Below, piece after piece: positions 9,535 to 19,500 of a stretch of 20,789 bases of DNA. Position 1 is the stretch's first letter. Each line of letters opens with the position of its first letter. The stretch comes from Irineochytrium annulatum (taxonomy: Eukaryota; Chytridiomycota; Chytridiomycetes; Chytridiales; Chytridiaceae): the NCBI GenBank assembly GCA_027600665.1, contig JADGJL010000453.1, positions 1 through 20,789 of the forward strand, written 5' to 3'. The notes under the pieces were generated by a model that saw only the letters and a list, made by a program, of their open reading frames with translations, was not told the DNA's origin and did no database searches. A program made the position numbers and the translations under genes.

Positions 9535-10629
9535 ATGAACGACGCCGCAGACCCTCAGACCGACCCGCCGCCATTGCGGATGCTGCTCCCAGTTGAGTTA
9601 AGTATCTACGGCGTCGGTCTCCTTCTCAACGTAAGCCAGGATTCGGGGGAAAGGTTTTAACTCCAAGACTTACCAGTGTTGAAGGGTATCCTCTTGTGCT
9701 CGTACATTAAAAACCGGAAGAATTTGCTGGTACAAGTGATCGACTACCTCTTCCTTATCGTCATCTGCTTCCAGCTGTCCTGGGCCATCTTCTTCGTCTG
9801 GTTCGCCGTCTCCTTCATGTCACTTTCGCCCCAACATCTCGGTCAGTCGTACCTCTGCCCAATCGTGGGAGTGGCCACGATCGCGATCGTCTTCAACGCC
9901 ATCACTATCCACATGGTCATCGCGGTCGAACGGTGGCTGGTGGTCGTAGCAGGTTCCAGAAAAACATGGCCCCTCTTTGGAATTGCCGCCTTCGCCGAGT
10001 CTCTGATTACGGTCACAAGCTGGGTGCAAATGCAGACGACGAGAAAGTTTGAGGTGTCGGGAACGGGCACCCTGTGCGCCGCGCCGTGCATCGCCATCAA
10101 TCGGAACTATAGCGAACTTAGCGTGACGATCGTCCTGACGAGTTATTGTGCAGTTGCCACCGGAATCATCCTTTACGCTTACGTGCACATATATAAGCGA
10201 CTCCTGACGGTCACGCGCGCTCTCGATCGGCCGTCAGGGAATCGGGAGTCAGGAAACGACCTGGTGGATACAGAATACTCAGGAACCCCTGCAATCAACC
10301 GTGAGAAACATCAGGTGTTCTACCGCTGCGTCGGTCTCGTCAACGTCTTCCTCAGTACGTACGCCATAGAGCTCGTCGCCTACGTCTATAAGCTCGCGTC
10401 TGATCAAGTCATGCCTGCTTGGGTAGAGGCGTTGGGAGAAGTCTTAACGACCGCGGACGTCGTCGCCACGCCTATCATGATCATGTTCACGAATTCGAAG
10501 GTGTTGGTGGCGGTGGAGTCGGTGGTGGGGATGAGGCTTCCGCCATGGAAGCACGGACCAGGCAATAACGGGCGAATTCACCCGTCGACTAAACGCACTA
10601 GAGCGCTGGCGGACGAAGATGACACATAG
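9535..10629 (+). CDS. Rhodopsin-type (class A-like) seven-transmembrane receptor
   Basis: Exons 9535-9630 and 9685-10629 are joined by a 54-nt phase-0 intron (GTAAGC, TTTTAAC branch), giving 346 residues. Seven hydrophobic helices are visible: about 18-39, 48-75, 88-112, 125-148, 175-203, 243-267 and 277-301. Class A hallmarks: Cys90 at the start of helix 3, Cys163 and Cys167 in the second outer loop for the usual disulfide, and Glu-Arg-Trp (114-116) at the end of helix 3 where animal receptors have D/E-R-Y. Helix 7 has TPIMIMFTN in place of NPxxY and no lysine at the retinal position, so it is not an opsin. The third inner loop is about 40 residues and polar; the tail is short and ends acidic. 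It would be a plasma-membrane sensor coupled to a G protein; the ligand is unknown. The start at 9535 (MNDAADPQ) puts a short outer N-terminus before helix 1. A decayed paralogue lies just upstream. Confidence 0.82.
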
Positions 10630-10680
10630 GCACTATTTTGCATACCAATTGCGAGACAGACTTTGTCTTGAGCGCCGTAT

Positions 10681-10686
10681 AATAAA
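10681..10686 (+). terminator. Polyadenylation signal after the receptor gene
   Basis: AATAAA lies 52 nt past the stop codon; a second AATAAA is at 10727-10732. Confidence 0.55.
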
Positions 10687-10732
10687 GAGAAATCGCTGCA
10701 AACAGGCACGTGAGGTACTTTGTAACAATAAA

Positions 10733-11244
10733 AGGCTGCGTTGTACTTACTTTGGCATTGGGCGATTGCCCGTTGTACTTTGTTAAAACTGCATGTAATG
10801 GTAGATTGTTTTAGTTTTTTTGGTGATGACAAGATTCCCCAATATCACGGCCAGCAGCAAGAAAAAACAGAGGTTGCCAATACAATCATATTTATAAATG
10901 ATTACAAGGTCATCACATCCTACGAAATCCACATACCGGCATTTCGACAAGTGCGAAACATGCCTTATCATAACCGCTAGTCGGCGAAACGACAGATGCG
11001 GCCCGCAACAAAGATAACAATCGAAATAAGCATCACACTTTAGGAATAATGAACAAGGAGATGCAAAAAGGGAAGGAATATCATCATAAGGTGCTCGAAA
11101 TGGATCCAAAGCCGCGCACTACGACGAAGATACATTGATGAAGTAAGAATAAGATCACGAGATCTGTTACAGGAACATTACATCAAAAAATCAAGTAATC
11201 TAACGCGGAGCTTGTATAGGTGGTGTAGCGGGGATGGCGGGCTT
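10733..11244. other. Convergent intergenic spacer
   Basis: This is an AT-rich gap between the receptor and the minus-strand gene ending at 11245. Short open frames on both strands have no recognisable features, no paired splice sites and no hydrophobic or charged pattern. I see nothing to annotate beyond the receptor's 3' end. Confidence 0.5.
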
Positions 11245-13104
11245 CTACAGCTTAGCACGGAACGGTTTTGGGCGTTTAGCAGCCTGCTCGTGCTGCCTCT
11301 TGAGCGCGGCGGCCTTGAGCTCGAGCAGACGGAGGGCCTTTGTACGAAACAACATTAGACCTATAGCAAAACGAAACTGACAACAGAGAGCTAAGCAAGA
11401 CACCTTACCTCCTTCATCGTCGCATCCAGCGCCATATCAACCTCGACCGTCGTCGCCGGCTCCTCGTACACGGCACCCATCATGCGCCCGGAGTCCTGAC
11501 CCGAAACCTTGACGCCCGCGCCTGAAAGCGCCTGGACGACGTTGCCAACCGCCTTGGCGGCCGGCGCGCGTCCCTCGGCCTCCTCGACGGCCTTCTCCCA
11601 CTGAACCCTGCGGCCCTCTACAAGCAGGAGGCGGAGCACCTCGCCGGAGTCGACGGCGTCCGTGGCGGCGTCCGCCGTCATGAGCTGAGCGAGCGCCTCC
11701 TCGTCGCGGGCGGGCTGGGTGACATAGGCCAACTCGGGGTGGGACGGCTCGGCGTGGGGCGCGGTCCAAACGGCGGGGTGTTCAGGGTGGGTTTCGTTGG
11801 AGGAGGCGAAGAAGTGGCCGGCGTCGAAGGCCGGGTCAAAGATGGATGAGGGGTTGATGATCGACGGCGTGGAATCAAAGAGGTTCTTTTTTGTCAAAAG
11901 AAGGTTAGACATTCGTGCCGAGATGGGGAGTAATGGATGGAAATGACTTACCGCGCAGAGGAAGCTGACAGACTGCTCCGTCGCATCCGCCTCCAAAGCC
12001 GCCGCGCTTTCCTCGTACAAGTGAATCAATCCCTCGGCCTCGGCACGCTCTAACGCAGTCATGGCTCCCATAGCCCTGACCTCCGGCACGATGTAGTCCT
12101 TACTCGAATCGGGACCACCCCAAAACGCAAGCTGGTCCTCGTCGAAGCCGATAAGGTCCCACCAGCCCGCCGACGTCATCGCGCCATCATCCTCCCAGCT
12201 GCCGCTATCCGCCGCCTCGATGCGGTCCTGGAAATCCGCGGAAGTGACCATGCCGTCGTCATCCCAGGACCCGCGGTCAGAGTCGTAGTGATCCTCAAGG
12301 TCGGCGGAAGTCATGTACGTGTGTTCCATGGCGAAATCATTGGCGGCCATGACCTCGCTCTTCATCCATTGGTCCGCAGCCATTACCCGGACCATGTCGT
12401 CAAGACCGTCCTTCTCGACCTCCGAAGCAAGGGCAGCGTGCGTCTGAACGAAATCGAGCCCGCCCTGGCCGAGGTAGGTCCGCTCGTCGTCGGTAAGGGT
12501 GATGCGAGCGGAGGTACCGTTGTGCTGAACGGGCTGCAGCGGAGGTAGGCGTGTGCCGTTGATCTCGGCCAGGCGGATGCTCTCGGCCTCGAGGTACAGC
12601 TCGGAGGTCGGGATGTAGTCACTAGCAGAGCCGGAATCGGGGTAGTAGGAGGAGTAGAGGGTCTCGGTCTCGACCTGAAATTAAGTGACGCGTCAGAACT
12701 ACCGCAAGGAAATTACGAAGGAGAGAAACACCCACAAGTTTTGCAAGCTCCCTAAGGTCCGCCTTGATCCCGTCGACAGCTGATGCGTTCCACTCCACGG
12801 CGGGGACCATGTCGCTCATACTGTCCTTAGATCCGTCGGCGTCTCTCTGGTCTGCGTACACCCCCTGGATCCAGGACACAAGCTTTGACTCCTCCCCGGC
12901 GATCTTGCGGACTGACGCAGCGCGGGTGCGCTCGGGTGTCGTCGGGCCGCGGGACGCCGCCGGGGTAGGACCTACAGTAGCCAGCTCGTTTTCGAGATGC
13001 ACGATTGCGGCGTCGACGTGGTTATCGGAGGGGTGGTTGAACAGATTGACGAGGGTAGACTCCGAGTTGGTCGCCAAGTCACGGTCGAGTTTGTGTCGTG
13101 ACAT
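11245..13104 (-). CDS. Unrecognised acidic protein with internal TSAD/SWxDDG repeats
   Basis: Exons 13104-12736, 12674-11952, 11885-11409 and 11337-11245 are joined by phase-0 introns of 61, 66 and 71 nt, giving 553 residues. It starts MSRHKLDRDL and ends RPKPFRAKL. The N-terminal ~120 residues are helical and contain VDAAIVHLENELA and ESKLVSWIQGVY. The middle is acidic with a degenerate repeat at residues 244-296. Two Ala-rich helical stretches follow, including the last ~45 residues (LRLLELKAAALKRQ). There is no signal peptide or membrane segment. The 66-nt intron (11886-11951) has no stop in frame, so a naive reading keeps it as protein; its GTAAGT donor and AAAAAG acceptor argue for splicing. 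No family name can be given. The basic Pro/Phe C-terminus and helical ends suggest a structural partner protein, but this is weak inference. Confidence 0.75.
12156..12314 (-). repeat. Degenerate 22-23-residue repeat, TSAD...SWxDDG
   Basis: The first unit begins TSADLEDHYD and ends GSWDDDG. The second begins TSADFQDRIE and ends GSWEDDG. The third is truncated: TSAGWWDLIGFDED. The units are contiguous and fully in frame. Confidence 0.65.
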
Positions 13105-13314
13105 GATCGAAAAGAGCTAGTGGAGGGCCATCAAAAACGAGTTGCCGAGAAGGGAGCAAAGAGGGAGATGAACAGGAGCGAACAGAGCGGACGGGGAGTG
13201 AGCGCTGACTTAAGAGGAGATCGCTGGGCTCGAGAGCACCGTGCCTCCGACACCAGTGATCCAATTCCTGTCACGACTCGCCCTTGCTCCCTCCCAGCTC
13301 GACAACGCAGCGCG
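13105..13314. promoter_or_regulatory. Short divergent promoter interval
   Basis: The 210 bp between the minus-strand start at 13104 and the plus-strand ATG at 13315 would have to hold both promoters. No recognisable TATA element was found. The reading is positional only. Confidence 0.3.
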
Positions 13315-13619
13315 ATGGAGAGCACGCGATCTGCGGCCTCGCTGTCGACCCTGATTGCAACCGCATGCACTGATCCCAATCAACGCCACTTGGCCGTCCA
13401 CCCCGTCATCCTCTCCAAGTCCTCGCCGACCGGGATGCAATGCTATGCTTACGTGTCAGAGAGTGGCAGTCGCTGGAGACCTGGCGAGTGTGTCGATGAG
13501 GACGTCGAAGCTGCGCACGCCCCGGGTTCCGAAGGGAGAGCGGTGGTGGTCAAGGGTTTGATCGCGTGTCTAAACTGCGCCGTCAAAACTCAGCTTACCA
13601 TTCCGGTCTTCCAAACTGA
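13315..13619 (+). CDS. Putative small two-exon protein, unknown
   Basis: Model: 13315-13555 and 13594-13619, with a 38-nt intron (GTTTGATC, branch TCTAAAC, acceptor CTCAG), giving 88 residues starting MESTRSAASLSTLIATACTD and ending AYHSGLPN. Without splicing the frame runs to 13683 instead. It lies head-to-head with the gene starting at 13104. It contains MQCYAYVSESGSRW and an acidic patch (ECVDEDVEAAHAP). No family is recognised and it may be a chance frame. Confidence 0.35.
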
Positions 13620-13685
13620 CTTGATCGATGAAAGCCCAAAATGCTTACGACAACAGGATTCGAACTCGACGAGGCAAATATAATA

Positions 13686-13691
13686 TTTATT
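13686..13691 (-). terminator. Polyadenylation signal for the TMEM184-type gene
   Basis: AATAAA on the minus strand, 77 nt past the stop codon at 13768. Confidence 0.5.
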
Positions 13692-13767
13692 ATTCGTGCA
13701 TATGAGTAGAACTATCAAAGTGAAGTGCATAAAAGAGATAAGAAGCGCCGTGATGGCGAGATAAGAT

Positions 13768-15760
13768 CTAGACATCATCCGTCGTCAGCAACGCTTGGCT
13801 ATCCGCCCCCAGGTCGCTCCCCTCATCATTATCCGGTAATAGCGCGACACCGCTATACCTTCCCTCCCGGTCCCTGACCGCATCAAGCGCATTCCGCCCA
13901 AAAATCCACCCGAAGAAAAAGTCAAAGACGAGGACGGCGTCTGACCATAGATCATCCGGTCTAAGCAAAGGATAAATAAATTGATGCAGCATTGCAACAT
14001 AAAACATTCTACAATACCTCAACGCATCGAAACATGCCTGCCCGAACGATAAGCGCACTTCGTCTCCCTCCTTCGCAAACTCCGTGTAGGGAAAGGCGAG
14101 GACGTGTAAGAGCGAGGCGATGGCCATCTCCAGGCACGTCAACGAAGAGGCGATAGCAGTCACAATGTCAATTACGGTCCAGGTGTCGTCACCGTGGAGG
14201 TAACCTGTCGAGACGAAGATCTGGAGGATCATGTTCTGGATGTAGGGGATGAACAGGACGTATTTGATCGAGAGAAACTGGTATATGGGTCGGCCGCCTG
14301 GTAGATCCTATTGGGAAAGAAAGAGGTCAGTACAGAGAACATGTTAAGGCGCAACGAGAAAAGAAGTATGGGAAGCACAAACGGGAGAAGAAGTCATAGA
14401 AAGGTTAAGTGGGTAGGGTTGGGAAGTACGAGGTGGGTCTAAACTCTCCAAAACCCTTCTCAAACAATTGAAAAGATATCGTGACGAACTAATTTAGACG
14501 GCTATAACACAACCTTGACCAACAAACCTTATGAACCGATATATAAAAAGTCAACAGTGAAAACATCGCTACCCCCATCCCGACACTATTCACAATAACC
14601 ACCCAGAAATGCCCAAACTTCGGACTCATGCTCTCGGGGCCAAACACCCCCTCCTGCTCCATGAACACCGTGAACGTGCTCGACGCGATCCTTGACAGGC
14701 TCAGCTGTATGATCCCCAACTTGCAGTAAATCAAGAAGTTTGGAGCGCGGGGATCGTAAAAGAGGCAGCACATCGGGGGCGGGTATCGTCGCGGCGGTTT
14801 CCCTTGCATGGAGTCGCGCTGCGCGGACCAGTCGTGGCCGAGGTAGAGGAGGCAGAGGGAAAAGAAGGCGTAAACGGCAAAGCCTTCGTCTAAACGAGGG
14901 TCACATATGATTTGCAACAACGTATAGTAAATAAACCGGAAAACTCACAGCAGTCGCGGAATAGGTTCACGTAGATGCCGATGTATGGGAACTTGTAGGA
15001 AAAGACTTTAAGAGAGTTGAGTAAACGAACTTCCAAAAACTTAAGCAGAATGCATTCATACTTACAGGCACATATTGCATATGCGGGAACCATGAATAAA
15101 ATCTACGCCATGAAAGAGGAGTACCATAAGCAAATGGCCCATTTCCACAACGGAACGGATCCCCCGACGGCCTCAAACATGACGGCCGTGTGTCCATCAG
15201 CATAGATCGTCCGCAAGCATTCCTAAGCCGTGGCCTCACCGGACCCGCCATCAACCCGTCCACGCGTCGTATCTTCCACCAACGCGGTTTATCACCGCGT
15301 CAAACGCTCGATCCCCATCAAACCAGCAGCGCATGCCAGACCCAGCCAGGCCAATACAACACCAGCAGCCAACCCCGTCGCCCCCGCGCAAAGCCACATA
15401 GCCGTCATCAGAACACACCCGCGAAATCTGCCTCTGAAATCCCGGTCTAGTCCAATGCGTCAGATGCAGGACAATGAGCGTCGCGGAAGTGCACACGGCA
15501 AACAGCGCGAAGAACCCGCTCAGTGTCCATCCCAGGATGAAGCTTCCTTGCGGTAATGAGCCCTCCCCACCCCATCCGCCATCACCGCCGGGTAGGTGGT
15601 CTGGGACGTGGTCCGGGCAGGAGTCGTTCGTGGACCAGATGGGGAACATTGCATCGGGGCCCGAATACAGAAGGGAGACGGCAGGAAGATTGCGGCTGCA
15701 ATGCGACGAAGTCGTGATTGGGATGTGGGCTTGTGATGCCAAGTCGGCTTGAAAATGCAT
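13768..15760 (-). CDS. TMEM184 / DUF300 (organic solute transporter Ost-alpha family) membrane protein
   Basis: Exons: 15760-15419, 15102-15066, 15029-14949, 14889-14528, 14307-14018 and 13960-13768. The phases agree and give 434 residues. The family is recognisable from LHLTHWTRPGFQRQISR joined to ILFMVPAYAI (helix 1 into helix 2), FPYIGIYVNLFRDCYEGFAV, the Gly-Lys-Pro and Cys-Cys loop after helix 3, FLIYCKLGIIQLSLSR, and FLSIKYVLFIPYIQNMIL. The last helices are followed by FDALRPDDLW once intron 13961-14017 is removed. Seven membrane segments are expected; the extended N-terminus is polar and outer-facing, and the tail is acidic. Related proteins are multi-pass transporters or receptors-like membrane proteins of vacuolar, endosomal or plasma membrane. 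Substrate is unknown. The start could instead be Met at 15649. Two introns are unusually short (36 and 57 nt, in frame) and two are long (220 and 316 nt). Confidence 0.85.
13961..14017 (-). other. Stop-free 57-nt intron in the TMEM184-type gene
   Basis: It starts GTATTG and ends CTTAG, with no stop in frame. Removing it restores FDALRPDDLW, which fits the family; retaining it adds 19 residues. Confidence 0.75.
15030..15065 (-). other. 36-nt in-frame intron in the TMEM184-type gene
   Basis: It starts GTAAGTATG and ends TGGAAG, with no stop in frame. Removing it gives a helix 2 to helix 3 spacing close to the family's; retention adds 12 residues (CKYECILLKFLE). Confidence 0.6.
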
Positions 15761-15872
15761 TGAATAATATTGACAAGAGCTTTACAGACCAAGCATACGC
15801 AACCACCCGAAAACAGGAGCAGAAGACATGAATGAACAGACCATCGTATTGTTACATCATATTGATGTCGCA

Positions 15873-16479
15873 TCAGCCAGCTTCTCGGCTCGTTTTCCTC
15901 GGTACAGTAACTCTCAACAAAAATAGTCCCTTTGTTCCTATCACAGCAGCACAAAGCGTGGGCGCAGTACAAAGTCCCAACCCAAATTCGAAAGGGCTAA
16001 CCTCACCAGCAGTCCGTCTAAAGATCTCAGCCATCGAGCACAGCGCCGTCGACCCCTTCCTGGCCGCCACCACAAACTCCTCCCCTGCCCAGCATCTCCC
16101 TCTCGATGATCAACGATCCTCTCTCCAAAATGTCTCCTTTGCCTCCATCAGCTGGCCCAGATACATCTACGGGGCCGACGCCACCAGGTTTGTCCCACGT
16201 CGGCCCCGATTGCCCGCCGCGAGTACGACTCGGCAGATGAGGTCGCGGATGCACAGTCGTCCTGGCTACAATCGCAATCCACGGCCGAGAAAATGCGGCC
16301 AGCTCCATGTGCATCACGCCAAGGGCTTCCAACACGCCATCGTCCGCTTGCGACCCGCCGGACTGCTGGAGCGCCCTCTTGAGGGTCAGCCGCGCCAGGC
16401 CGGGCTGGCAGTCATCCCGCGCCTTCTGCGCCTGCTGCTGATTCGATTGAACAGCACAGTTGGCATCGCTGCCCAGCAG
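15873..16479 (-). CDS. Putative small spliced protein, 5' end unresolved
   Basis: Protein-like segments on the minus strand join in phase: 16479-16270 (LARLTLKRALQQSGG, then LEALGVMHMELAAFSRPW), 16166-16115 (MYLGQLMEAKETFWRED), 16084-16007 (EEFVVAARKGSTALCSMAE) and possibly 15937-15873 (TKGLFLLRVTVPRKTS, stop). The implied introns are 103, 30 and 69 nt; 30 nt is suspiciously short. No in-frame ATG was found before the first segment, which would begin within 25 nt of the SART3 start on the other strand. I do not recognise the family. The even helical pattern suggests real coding sequence, but this could be chance. Confidence 0.35.
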
Positions 16480-16502
16480 TCATTGAAATGCTTGAAAGAA
16501 AA

Positions 16503-19500
16503 ATGGACGTCGACATCAATCAGCCAGGAGGCGACGACGATCCGATGGAGACCGCGGCCAAGGCGGCCGACGACCTGCTCGAGCTTTATGAGGAGGTTTT
16601 TATCGCGGCTTACTAGCGGGCTGTCCTCGTCCTAATTGTTATATCGCGCTTTGGCAGCTGTCCATCAACCCTCTAAACTACGACACGCACGTCCGCTTGA
16701 TTGCCTCCCTACGTGCGCTGGGCATGGCCGACGAGCTCCGCGCGGCCCGCGAGCAGATGCAGTCCCTCTTCCCACTCACGGATGGTAAGCTTCTCACCCT
16801 AGACCGCAGATTGAAATAGGTGAATAGAGCTATGGATGGAGTGGCTGGAGGACGAGAAGAACAAGGCGAATGCTGCGGGCGATGAGGAGTCGCGACGGGG
16901 CGTGATGGAGGTGTACGCGGTGGCCGTGCAAGATTACTTATGTGAGTTTTGTCAACACGTGACGGCGCTGGTTCTGATGGTGTGAATAGCGATTCCGTTG
17001 TGGAAGGACTATGCCGAGTACGTGACGGACGGTGCGGCGCCGGAGGAGGACGAAGAAGACAACGACGAGGGTGGTGGCGCGGCGGGTGGGAAGACACCGT
17101 GGCTATCGGTAGAGGAGGCGCGCGCCGTGTGCGCTGAGGCGACGAGGGCGACGGAGCTTCATTTTGCGAAGAGTCATATCGTGTGGGGGGTCATCAAAGA
17201 TTTCGAGTTACGCGTGCTGGAGGTGGGGCAGTCGTGGCACAGCGTTATTTGCTGACCAATGACGCCAGAAGGTTCCTACAAAGGAGCAGGAGGAGCTGGT
17301 GAGGAGCATGTTTTTGGCTAGGTTGAAGGTGCCGCATGCCCGTAAGTTTTGTCGTTTCGTGACTAAGCAACTTGCTTAATTTGGTTTGCCTTACAGAGAT
17401 CTCCGAGACGTTCAGTGATTACTCGCCGTTTGAGTCGAAGTACAATCCCGACAATTATGAGGAACGGATGAAGGCCGCCACGCTTTTAAAATCGAAGGCG
17501 GAAGAAGAGTATGACAAACGTGACGCCTTCGAGATGCGTTTGGTAACCCCTGAGCACATATGCAGGTCCTTTAATTTTGCTTATAGTCCTCGTCCGGCAC
17601 CGTGGCGGACTATCTCGAATACATTGCGGCGGAGCGTGCGAACACGAAGCACCTGGACAAGAAGCTGGTGCGCACGCTCTTTGAAAGAGCCGTTGCCGTT
17701 CACTACCTCGATCCGTCGCTTTGGGAATTGTTCATTACGTACATGGTACACTTCGAATCAGCTGCTGGGAACTTGACAACCTCCACAGATGACAAACTTG
17801 AAGGCGAAAGGTCCCGTTACAGCTGTTGCCGAGCGGGCCGTTAGAAATTGCAGTTGGTCGGGGATGCTTTGGGCTCTTCGGATTCGGGTTGGGGTGAGAA
17901 ATGTTGCGTGACATTGTCTAATATTCTCTCAGGCCGCTTTCAAAGAGTCCTCTGAGGAGTTGCAATGTGAGATTTTTGATGCCGTTGTTGAAAGCTAATG
18001 TTTTAAAGCGCTATTTAAACGGTCCATCTCTTTCGTCACGGTGTCAAACGATCTCGAGAATACAGTCCTGCCTTTAAAAGCATTTTGCGACTATGAAAGG
18101 TCGAACATCGATCGAGGTTCGTTCCACGTCTAGTCTAAACTGCGCACTAAGTTCGACTTAGACGATTTGACCGATGACGTCAAGTTGAACCTCCGGTCGA
18201 TCTACAACGGCGCAATACAGCTCTTAAAAGACAGTAGGTTCGTTCAACCGCGTCTGGGCGTTCTAAATATAGTGTAGAGTGTGGCGGTGACCCGTACCTG
18301 CGGCTTGAGCGTGCAATTATTAGGGATGAGGTGAGAAATTTTGTAATCAACTGGTCGAACTAATTGAACGTCAAGATCTACCTTTTCAAAGACCTCGAGC
18401 AAGCCAGAGCCCGTTACGAGAATCTGCTAAAGGAGAACGGGAGCGATAGCTCCCTGTGGGTGGAGGCGGCGCACTTTGAAAGGGATCAAGGAAACGTGCC
18501 CGGCGCGCGATCGCTCTTCCGCCAATGCGTCAATAGAAAGCTAGATTACTCCGAACGAGTTTTCGAGGCCTTTCTGGCATTCGAGGCGGAGGTGGGTCAC
18601 GCCGATCATTACTTTGACGCCTTGGCGAAGGTCCGGGCTCAGGAGAAGGTCGTGCAGAAGTGGAGGCTGAAGGTATTACTGACAATGGATGTTTGTGTCC
18701 TTACAATGTGCAGGAGCAAGCGGCGCCGCCGGTGGTAGTGGAAGCTGCAGCGGTGGCGGACTCGCGGATTCATGCCGATGACCCGATGCAGGTATTGTTG
18801 ATCAGCTTAAAGCTTTGAGCTGATAAATTTGTAGATTTCTGAAGGAGATCCTGTCCATGGCGCATCTTCGATACCGGGAAGCTTGAGCAAAAGGGCTAGG
18901 GACGACACAGACGAGCCGGCCTCCAAGCGGCACAAAGCGTCTGTAGAAAGCATGGATGGGATCGATATTGAGGAAAGCAGCCATGATGCGAAGACGGAGA
19001 AAGCGCTGAAGGAAAAGCAGTTTGTCGTCGTCGAAAAGTTCGTAATTCATTGTCAATTACAACTAATGACGATACCAAGCTCAAACGGCGGTTGCATGAT
19101 CCACATCGCGGACTTGGATCGGAAGGTCGACGAGGAGAAGCTGAAGGCGATATTTGGATTCAAGGTAGAAAATTCTGTACCCGGCCATGCTAACGCTATG
19201 CAGAAGCAAGTCGTCGATTACTACATTGAGGAAGATGACGAGGGGAAAAGAAGCGGGTTCTTGGAATTCCGGACAAAGGTTGCTCCCTTCTTGCACGATA
19301 TGCAACTGTGGTGCTGATTTGCTCAAGGACGACGCCACTGCTGCAGCCAATCGCCCCGGCCTGAAAGTAAACCACAAGCCCGTTGAAATCTCGCGCTGCA
19401 TCCCGAAGCAGCTGCAGTGGAATGATTTTGACGCCGAGGATGCCGCTAAACGGCGTAAGATTTACGTTAGCAACCTGGAGGTCACGATCGACAAACCGAC

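Noticed and set aside
10741..10980. Short plus-strand frame after the receptor
   Set aside because: It lies past two polyadenylation signals in AT-rich spacer, with no motif, splice signals or composition of a gene.
13640..13675. GTTCGAATC on the minus strand resembling a tRNA T-loop/B box
   Set aside because: The flanking T stem does not pair and no D-arm (A box) or acceptor stem is present at the right distance.
14408..14425. GGGTAGGGTTGGG, telomere-like motif
   Set aside because: A single short G-rich run inside a TMEM184 intron, not a repeated array.
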